NCBI GenBank assembly: GCA_003156715.1
Contig: PMHO01000053.1
Coordinates: 160,940 to 215,477 of the forward strand
Direction: 5' to 3'
Origin: Candidatus Tityobacter terrigena
Lineage (GTDB): Bacteria > Vulcanimicrobiota > Vulcanimicrobiia > Vulcanimicrobiales > Vulcanimicrobiaceae
Length of the DNA: 54,538 nt
Shown one piece after another: positions 49,359-54,538 of this stretch. Both the position numbers and the translations under genes were made by a program. The notes beneath the pieces are model-generated. The model was not told the origin of the DNA. It did no database searches and saw only the letters and a program-made list of their open reading frames with translations. How positions within the stretch are numbered: position 1 is the first letter of the stretch; each line of letters starts with the position of its first letter.

Positions 49359-50552
49359 GTGGCGAGCGCTTCGCAGGCCGTATCGGCGTCGGTAGCCGCC
49401 GCGCAGCACGACCAGCCCGCGCGTTGGGAGGCGGCCTTGGCCGGTGCGGTCGTTTTTGCGGCGGCAGCGGCCTTCGGAGGGCTGCGTCCGACGGCGTACG
49501 ACAACTACGTCTACCTTGCCCAAGCGTGGCTCCACGGGCGGTTGTGGATTCACTGGCCGGGAGACTGGATCGACGCGATTCCGTATCACGGACGTGCCTA
49601 CGTCATCGAGGCTCCGACGCCGGGCGTGCTGATGCTGCCGCTGGTCGCGGTTTGGGGCGAGGCGGCGAACCAAACGCTGGTTTCCGCTCTGCTGCTTGGA
49701 TTGGGCGCCGCGGCGGGCTGGACGCTGTGCCGCCGTATCGGGCTTCGTCCGGCCTTGTGCGCGCTGACGGTGGGCATGCTCGTGTTCGCGTCGACGTACT
49801 TTTACGCCGGCGCCGTGGGCGACGTGTGGTTCATCGCGCACGCCTCGGCGGTGACCTTCAGCATGCTGGCGCTAGCCGAACTGCACGGACGGCGTCGCGG
49901 CTGGCTGGTCGCTCTGTGGGCGATCGCCGCCGCCTTCTCGCGCTATCCGCTGCTGCCGGCGGTCGCCGTCTACGCGTGGCTCGTCTACCAAGCCGGCGGC
50001 CGGCGGGGACTGCGCGATTTCGCGCTCGTCGCGCTTCCGCTGGCTGGGCTATGGGTCGCGTACAACCTTGCGCGCTGGGGCACGGTCTTCGATATCGGGT
50101 TCACGCTCTTCTGGAAGATCATGGACGTGCGCTCGAAATCCGGCGAGCCCGCTTTCGGCCTTCTGCACGTTCCGATGCAGTTGCGCGCGCTCTTCGGTCT
50201 GTCCGGGCCGGCCTTCACGACGGCGTTTCCGTGGATCGTTCCGCCGAAGTTCGGCCTCAGCCTCACTTGGACGAGCCTCGGCTTCAGCGGAGCCTTCTGG
50301 GCACCGCTGCGGGAGCGCTACGTTCCGTATCTTTGGCTGCTCGCGATCCTCACGCTCGTGCCGACGCTGTTGTACTACGGGACCGGCGACTACCAGTTCG
50401 GCGCCCGCCACGCGCTCGATTTCCTGCCGTTCGTGACCGCGCTGCTGGCCTACGGGCTACGGCGCGGGGTGCCGCGACCGATCCTCGCCGTCTGCGTTCT
50501 CAACGTCGCGTTCGGCCTCTACGAGGTCATCGCGTTCAAATATTTCAGTTAG
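49359..50552 (+). CDS. Polytopic membrane protein, glycosyltransferase-like
   Basis: A 397-residue membrane protein with about ten helices. An early loop reads TAYDNYVYLAQAWLHGRLWI with a following acid pair (HWPGDWIDAI), recalling the N-terminal loop of GT-C fold mannosyl/arabinosyl transferases (acidic residues after the first helix), and HALDFLPFVTALL near the end. Without a clear family match the role remains inferred. The start is GTG 49359; upstream is the divergent amidohydrolase gene. Confidence 0.55.
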   Translation: MASASQAVSASVAAAQHDQPARWEAALAGAVVFAAAAAFGGLRPTAYDNYVYLAQAWLHGRLWIHWPGDWIDAIPYHGRAYVIEAPTPGVLMLPLVAVWGEAANQTLVSALLLGLGAAAGWTLCRRIGLRPALCALTVGMLVFASTYFYAGAVGDVWFIAHASAVTFSMLALAELHGRRRGWLVALWAIAAAFSRYPLLPAVAVYAWLVYQAGGRRGLRDFALVALPLAGLWVAYNLARWGTVFDIGFTLFWKIMDVRSKSGEPAFGLLHVPMQLRALFGLSGPAFTTAFPWIVPPKFGLSLTWTSLGFSGAFWAPLRERYVPYLWLLAILTLVPTLLYYGTGDYQFGARHALDFLPFVTALLAYGLRRGVPRPILAVCVLNVAFGLYEVIAFKYFS

Positions 50553-50619
50553 CCGGTTTGGAGGGTCGAGCCGGCAGGCGGCATCCGGGGGCCCGCAACG
50601 AAGAAACGGCAGCGATATC

Positions 50620-51459
50620 ATGCCGATCCTTCTCACGTTGCTCTTAGCCTTGGCCGTGGCCGGCCCGGCGACGCCCGCCCCCGCGTCCACGGATACACCC
50701 TCGCCGACGCGCATGCTCGGGCTGATCCGCGCGAAGTTTCGCTCGCACCGCCCGCCGCCGCCGTACGTCGTCTACACGATCGAGCGCAAGCAAAACATCT
50801 CGGAGGGATATCCCGACTACCTCGAGAGCTACACCTACCACGTCTGGCTGCGAAGCTCGGATCGCGGCGCACTCGCGCGCAAAGTCTATCGGGACTATTT
50901 TCGCGGCTTTCTCGAGTTTCAACGGCCGGCCTTCAACGAGGCGCGCGATCCGGGTCCTCCGACCGCCGATCTGTTCGAGCCGGCGCCGCTTCATCCGCAG
51001 CCGGTCAGTTTCGTCCCCACGCCCGAGCCGAATCAGACGCCGCTGCCGGTGATCGGTCAGGTGACGGTCATCACCGAAACCGACTACAACGTCGTTTCGA
51101 TGACGACCGAGGGCTCGCAGCTGCATCTCGTCCTCGAGCCGAAGCGGGATCCCGAGCGCAACCGTCTGCGCGAGCTCTTTGTCGATAAATCAACCTTGGA
51201 ACTACAAAAGCTCGTCGCTAGCGACCGGCTCTTCGTCGAGCACGGCAGCACGTATTCGGTAACGTTCACGATCGCGATGGGCATGCTGCAAGGCATTCCG
51301 GTCGTCACCGACATCCACGGCGTCGTCGGCGACAACTATAACGATGACGGAAAAGAAGTCGACTACCATTTCCGCGACATCTCGTTCCCACCGTCGCTGC
51401 CCGACTGGTATTTCGATCAACGCCTGTATGCCCAGCACGAAAAGGACGCCCCGCTGTAG
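50620..51459 (+). CDS. Secreted protein of unknown function
   Basis: Exported 279-residue protein. Signal peptide (LLTLLLALAVAGPATPAPA) then a Pro/Thr linker. The mature part is beta-rich: PYVVYTIERKQNISEG, YTYHVWLRSSDRGALARKVY, VTVITETDYNVVSMTTEG, QLHLVLEPKRDPERNRLREL and a C-terminal DYHFRDISFPPSLPDWYF. The strand pattern hints at a LolA-like lipoprotein-binding fold, but this is not firm. It lies 67 bp after the membrane-protein gene and is convergent with the Crp-like gene. Confidence 0.6.
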   Translation: MPILLTLLLALAVAGPATPAPASTDTPSPTRMLGLIRAKFRSHRPPPPYVVYTIERKQNISEGYPDYLESYTYHVWLRSSDRGALARKVYRDYFRGFLEFQRPAFNEARDPGPPTADLFEPAPLHPQPVSFVPTPEPNQTPLPVIGQVTVITETDYNVVSMTTEGSQLHLVLEPKRDPERNRLRELFVDKSTLELQKLVASDRLFVEHGSTYSVTFTIAMGMLQGIPVVTDIHGVVGDNYNDDGKEVDYHFRDISFPPSLPDWYFDQRLYAQHEKDAPL

Positions 51460-51465
51460 CGCTCG

Positions 51466-52209
51466 CTAGGCCGTCCTTTGGGATTTGCGGAGCGAATAGC
51501 CCATAATGCTGGTGAATTCACGTTCGACCGCCAGATAGCACTCGCAGGAAGCGCCCTCGAGCCCGGCGCGATTGCGAATCAGGATGCGGCCCTGGCTGTA
51601 TTCGATGAACCCCAAGCGCTGCAAGGTCAGCGCGGCCACGGTAACCCCCGCGCGTCGCACGCCGAGCATCTGGCCCAAGAATTCGTGGGTCAGCATGATC
51701 GTATCGTCGGGGACCCGGTCGTGCGCCATCAGCAGCCAGCGAGCGAATCGTTCGTTGACCGGGTGCAGCCGGTTGCAGGCAGCAAACTGAGAGATCGCGG
51801 CGATCGTGGCTTGCGCGTAACGCAACACCTGCCTCTCCAGACTTGGCTGGCTTGCGAGGCAGACCTCAAAGTCGGAGGCGCTCATGCTCATGCCGCCATC
51901 GGGGATTTGGACGAGCGCCCGTTGCGCTACTTGGCGGGATCCGAGTGCAAGGGCCAGTCCGGTCGTTCCCTCGCGGCCGATGAATCCGACCTCAACGGTC
52001 GAGCCGTCGAGCATCTGGGTGATAACCGACACGACCGAGCCGCTCGGAAACAGAACCTGCTCGATGGTTGCACCTGGCTCGTAAAGGACGTCGTGCTGTC
52101 GGAGCGAAACGCGGGTGAGGTAGGGCATGAGGTGTTCGCGGGTCTCCTCGTCGAGGCTGTCGACGAATAGATTGCCCGTTTCGCCTGCGGCATTGAGAAT
52201 GGCCCGCAT
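51466..52209 (-). CDS. Crp/Fnr-family transcriptional regulator
   Basis: A 247-residue regulator with an N-terminal cyclic-nucleotide-binding-like barrel (VLYEPGATIEQVLFPSGSVV, VGFIGREGTTGLALALG) and a C-terminal winged helix (LTHEFLGQMLGVRRAGVTVA). The barrel lacks the canonical Arg-Ala of cAMP sites, so the ligand is unclear. The C-terminal SCECY motif is typical of this subgroup. The ATG at 52209 follows TAGGAC by six bases. It is divergent from the STAS gene; the 277 bp between hold no gene and are the likely regulatory region. Confidence 0.88.
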   Translation of the reverse strand: MRAILNAAGETGNLFVDSLDEETREHLMPYLTRVSLRQHDVLYEPGATIEQVLFPSGSVVSVITQMLDGSTVEVGFIGREGTTGLALALGSRQVAQRALVQIPDGGMSMSASDFEVCLASQPSLERQVLRYAQATIAAISQFAACNRLHPVNERFARWLLMAHDRVPDDTIMLTHEFLGQMLGVRRAGVTVAALTLQRLGFIEYSQGRILIRNRAGLEGASCECYLAVEREFTSIMGYSLRKSQRTA

Positions 52210-52486
52210 GGCCGAGTCCTAAACTCTGCCGTTACATAGAAGAACGGCGGTTTGTTGGCACTCGGCAGTGGCACCCGGTCGGTCTATGAGGGGACCGGGG
52301 CCGCGCACAGGATTACCGTTGCGGTGCGACGAGTGCCTTTTACGTTCCCCTCGTGGGGTCGCGAGGCCTCTCAAGCGCCGAACCAAACACAGGGCGTGAT
52401 CCCGACTTGCCAGCACCGGTACGCTTCCGTACAACCGAGGCTATCGCGCGGTGCTACACTTCGGGAAGGCGGATCCCGGCAAAAGC

Positions 52487-52930
52487 ATGAGGCAAATGCA
52501 GGACGAAACCAGGGAGCTCCTCGTAACTGCGACTTCGCGCATTTTTGGAGTCGTCGTGGTCAACGTCTCGGGCGAAATCGACATGTCTACGGCAGAGGCT
52601 TTTCGCAGCGCGCTGGGGCCGGCGCACACGGAGCCGGTGGCGGTCGTCTCGTTAGAAAACGTGCTCTACATCGACTCCTCGGGGTTAGCCGTTCTGGTCG
52701 GCGAACATCGACGCCGGCGCGAGAACGGCCAGCGACTGCTGGTGGTGCTCCCGTCATCGGCGGCATCGCGTGTTTTTCGCATCACGCAGTTGACGCAGGT
52801 GCTGGAGTGCTTTGACGATCTTGCAAATGCGATTCAGGCGGCCCGGTCCGAACCGCGCCAGCGGTTCGGCTGCGACGTCAACGCCTCGTTCGACGGCAAG
52901 GCCTCACCGGTCGTCCAGCAAGACTCGTAG
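52487..52930 (+). CDS. STAS-domain anti-sigma factor antagonist-like protein
   Basis: A 147-residue cytoplasmic protein with one STAS domain: VVVVNVSGEIDMSTAEAFRS, LENVLYIDSSGLAVLVGEHR (the DSSG serine is the usual phosphorylation site) and RVFRITQLTQVLECFDD. It resembles SpoIIAA/RsbV antagonists that bind anti-sigma kinases when unphosphorylated. A 40-residue tail follows the domain. The start may be ATG 52487 or the upstream GTG at 52451. No anti-sigma kinase or sigma gene is adjacent; gnd starts 15 bp downstream. Confidence 0.82.
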   Translation: MRQMQDETRELLVTATSRIFGVVVVNVSGEIDMSTAEAFRSALGPAHTEPVAVVSLENVLYIDSSGLAVLVGEHRRRRENGQRLLVVLPSSAASRVFRITQLTQVLECFDDLANAIQAARSEPRQRFGCDVNASFDGKASPVVQQDS

Positions 52931-52945
52931 GCTCGTCTGCCGAGC

Positions 52946-54382
52946 ATGACCGACAAAGCTCGCATCGGCGTCACGGGGCTGGCCGTGATGGGGCAAAACC
53001 TGGCGCGTAATTTGGCGCACCACGGTTTTGTGGTGGCGGTGCACAACCGAACGGTCGAACGGACCGACGAGTTCTACCGTGCGTACGGCAGCGAAGGGAC
53101 GTTCATCGCGGCGCGGGACGTCGCGGATTTCACAGCCGCGCTCGCGCGGCCACGCGCAATTTTGATGATGGTGAAAGCCGGTCAGCCGGTCGACGACGTC
53201 ATTGCCGAACTGCTGCCCCACCTCGAGGCGGGCGACATCCTCATCGACGGCGGCAACTCGTTTTTCGAAGACACGCGCCGGCGTACGCGCGACCTTGAAG
53301 GACGGGGCCTGCGTTTCATCGGGACGGGCGTTTCCGGCGGCGAGGAGGGCGCCCTGAACGGACCGAGCATCATGCCGGGCGGAACGCGTGAAGCATACGC
53401 TCACGTCGAGGAGATGCTCACGTCGATCGCGGCGCAGGTCGATGGGACGCCATGCTGCACCTACATCGGATCCGACGGCGCGGGCCACTACGTGAAGATG
53501 GTGCACAACGGGATCGAGTACGGCGACATGCAGCTCATCGCCGAGACCTACGATCTCTTGAAGGGTTCGCTTGGTCTCGGCTCCGGCGAGCTTGCCGACG
53601 TGTTTGCGAAATGGAACGAAGGTGCCCTCAACTCGTATCTCATCGAGATCACGGCTGCGGTTCTGCGCAAGCGCGACCCGGCCGGCGGGTTTTTGGTCGA
53701 CTCGATTTTGGACGAAGCCGAACAGAAAGGCACGGGGCGCTGGACCTCTCAGTCGGCGCTGGAACTCGGGGTGCCGCTGACCGCGATCACCGAGGCCGTC
53801 TTCGCGCGGATGCTTTCGGCGCGCAAAGCCGAACGCGAGGCGGCCGCGCAGGTACTAGCGGGCCCCGCGAAGCGTAATGGCGCCGCCGGCAACAACGTCA
53901 GGCTCATCGAGGATGCTCGCGACGCGCTCTATGCCGCCAAGATCGTCGCGTACGCGCAAGGCTTCGAGCAACTTGCGGCCGCTTCGGCCGAGTATGGCTG
54001 GAAACTCGATTTGGGTTCGCTCGCGACGATTTGGCGCGGCGGCTGCATTATCCGAGCCGCCTTCCTCGACCGCATCAAAGAGGCGTACGCCGCCGATGCG
54101 AACCTCGAAAACCTCATGCTTGCGCCATATTTTCGCGACGCGCTCGGCAACGCGCAGGATGCTTGGCGCCGCGTCGTCGCGGCCGCCATCGATGCGTGCA
54201 TACCCGTGCCGGCATCTTCTTCTGCGCTCGCATACTACGACGGCTACCGGCGCGCGCGCGGCCCCGCAAATCTCATCCAGGGCCTACGCGACTACTTCGG
54301 CGCCCACACCTACCGCCGAATCGACAAAGACGGCAGCTTCCACACGCGCTGGTCGCAAGACGGCTCCGAAGTACAAGAATAA
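52946..54382 (+). CDS. gnd: 6-phosphogluconate dehydrogenase, decarboxylating
   Basis: NADP-linked enzyme of the oxidative pentose phosphate pathway; 478 residues, the long form. Landmarks: GVTGLAVMGQNLARNLAHHG (nucleotide site), HNRTVERTD, DGGNSFFEDT, GTGVSGGEEGALNGPSIMPG (substrate loop), KMVHNGIEYGDMQLIAE (catalytic Lys and Asn) and GRWTSQSALELGVP. The C-terminal tail with FGAHTYRRID...FHTRW is complete. It starts 15 bp after the STAS gene. Confidence 0.96.
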   Translation: MTDKARIGVTGLAVMGQNLARNLAHHGFVVAVHNRTVERTDEFYRAYGSEGTFIAARDVADFTAALARPRAILMMVKAGQPVDDVIAELLPHLEAGDILIDGGNSFFEDTRRRTRDLEGRGLRFIGTGVSGGEEGALNGPSIMPGGTREAYAHVEEMLTSIAAQVDGTPCCTYIGSDGAGHYVKMVHNGIEYGDMQLIAETYDLLKGSLGLGSGELADVFAKWNEGALNSYLIEITAAVLRKRDPAGGFLVDSILDEAEQKGTGRWTSQSALELGVPLTAITEAVFARMLSARKAEREAAAQVLAGPAKRNGAAGNNVRLIEDARDALYAAKIVAYAQGFEQLAAASAEYGWKLDLGSLATIWRGGCIIRAAFLDRIKEAYAADANLENLMLAPYFRDALGNAQDAWRRVVAAAIDACIPVPASSSALAYYDGYRRARGPANLIQGLRDYFGAHTYRRIDKDGSFHTRWSQDGSEVQE

Positions 54383-54467
54383 GACGGCCCGTTGGCAGCG
54401 CCCGCCTTACGTAGGAGCCGGCGACGGCGCGGGCCCTGACGGACTCGGTTCCGGCGATTGCAGACCC

Positions 54468-54538
54468 GGCGGCGTCGCGGCCGGGCTGGCCCAGGCGCTG
54501 TACGAGGAGTTCGTCTACGACTCCGACGGCAACCCGCT
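54468..54538 (+). pseudogene. Molybdenum-hydroxylase large-subunit fragment (CoxL/XdhA type), cut at the window end
   Basis: The last 71 bases read GGVAAGLAQALYEEFVYDSD then GNP, matching the conserved stretch of xanthine/CO dehydrogenase large subunits (HGGVAxGIGQALYEExxYDExGNP). The segment that should precede it (DCGRxxNPxxxxGQ) is absent: upstream codons read GSGDCRP, then unrelated Gly-rich sequence. On the other strand the same upstream bases could encode a Pro/Ser/Ala tail (SPSGPAPSPAPT) ending at TAA 54409-54407. The piece is therefore truncated at its 5' side, or marks an assembly junction. Confidence 0.5.

Noticed and set aside
1-54538. tRNA, rRNA or replication-origin features
   Set aside because: No cloverleaf, rRNA stretch, or DnaA-box cluster was recognised in the intergenic regions.

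Overview
The window is one gene-dense piece of a high-GC bacterial chromosome from an organism that is not a well-known model. The organism looks diderm: there is a TonB-receptor-like outer-membrane protein. It also carries cell-wall and division genes (murI, a cell-wall amidase, FtsW/RodA), the MEP isoprenoid pathway (dxs) and many secreted proteins with Ala/Pro-rich linkers. The mix is unusual: an FHA-FHA-PP2C-FtsW block as in Actinobacteria, a topA-trmFO-hslV-hslU order as in Firmicutes, and a sulfocyanin-type copper protein. An uncultured lineage such as Eremiobacterota/WPS-2 would fit, but that placement is inference from style and is not demonstrated here.

Layout. 0-6.6 kb: tryptophan dioxygenase, a CYP199-type P450, an outer-membrane receptor-like protein, a PstS-like binding protein and a small zinc peptidase. 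6.6-14.0 kb: a tightly overlapping five-gene operon (atuA-atuC-atuE-atuF-atuD order) that encodes an acyl-CoA carboxylase pathway of the acyclic-terpene type. 14.1-19.2 kb: an accessory patch with an alpha/beta-hydrolase gene split by a 1.35-kb segment carrying a lipoprotein and an IS transposase remnant, a cyclase relic and small secreted proteins. 19.3-21.6 kb: two Uma2 nucleases around a phosphotriesterase-family hydrolase. 21.7-38.3 kb: a long minus-strand housekeeping run, topA-trmFO-[PQQ dehydrogenase-sulfocyanin]-hslV-[M20 peptidase]-hslU-pcm-like-def-fmt-rsmB-fhaA-fhaB-PP2C-ftsW. 38.3-41.7 kb: a histone-H1-like Lys-rich protein, two Opp/Dpp ATPases and secG. 41.7-49.3 kb: dxs, a PAP2-like membrane protein, murI, amidase, gerM-domain protein, DUF2630 protein and an amidohydrolase. 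49.3-54.5 kb: a polytopic membrane protein, a secreted protein, a Crp/Fnr regulator, a STAS protein, 6-phosphogluconate dehydrogenase and a scrap of a molybdenum-hydroxylase gene.

The most unusual signal is a pair of large structured palindromes (41768-41952 and 44610-44780). Each has perfect outer arms (37 and 44 bp) whose sequence is unique to its locus and includes the stop codon of a neighbouring gene. Between the arms lies a shared core of two hairpins with conserved loops and compensatory stem changes. This looks like an undescribed dispersed RNA or DNA element that sits at gene 3' ends.

The other points of most interest are the PQQ-dehydrogenase/sulfocyanin pair inserted in a conserved proteostasis operon, the Gly-for-Phe substitution that marks the carboxylase as geranyl-CoA type, and the IS-scarred hydrolase gene. 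No rRNA, tRNA or CRISPR array was recognised.
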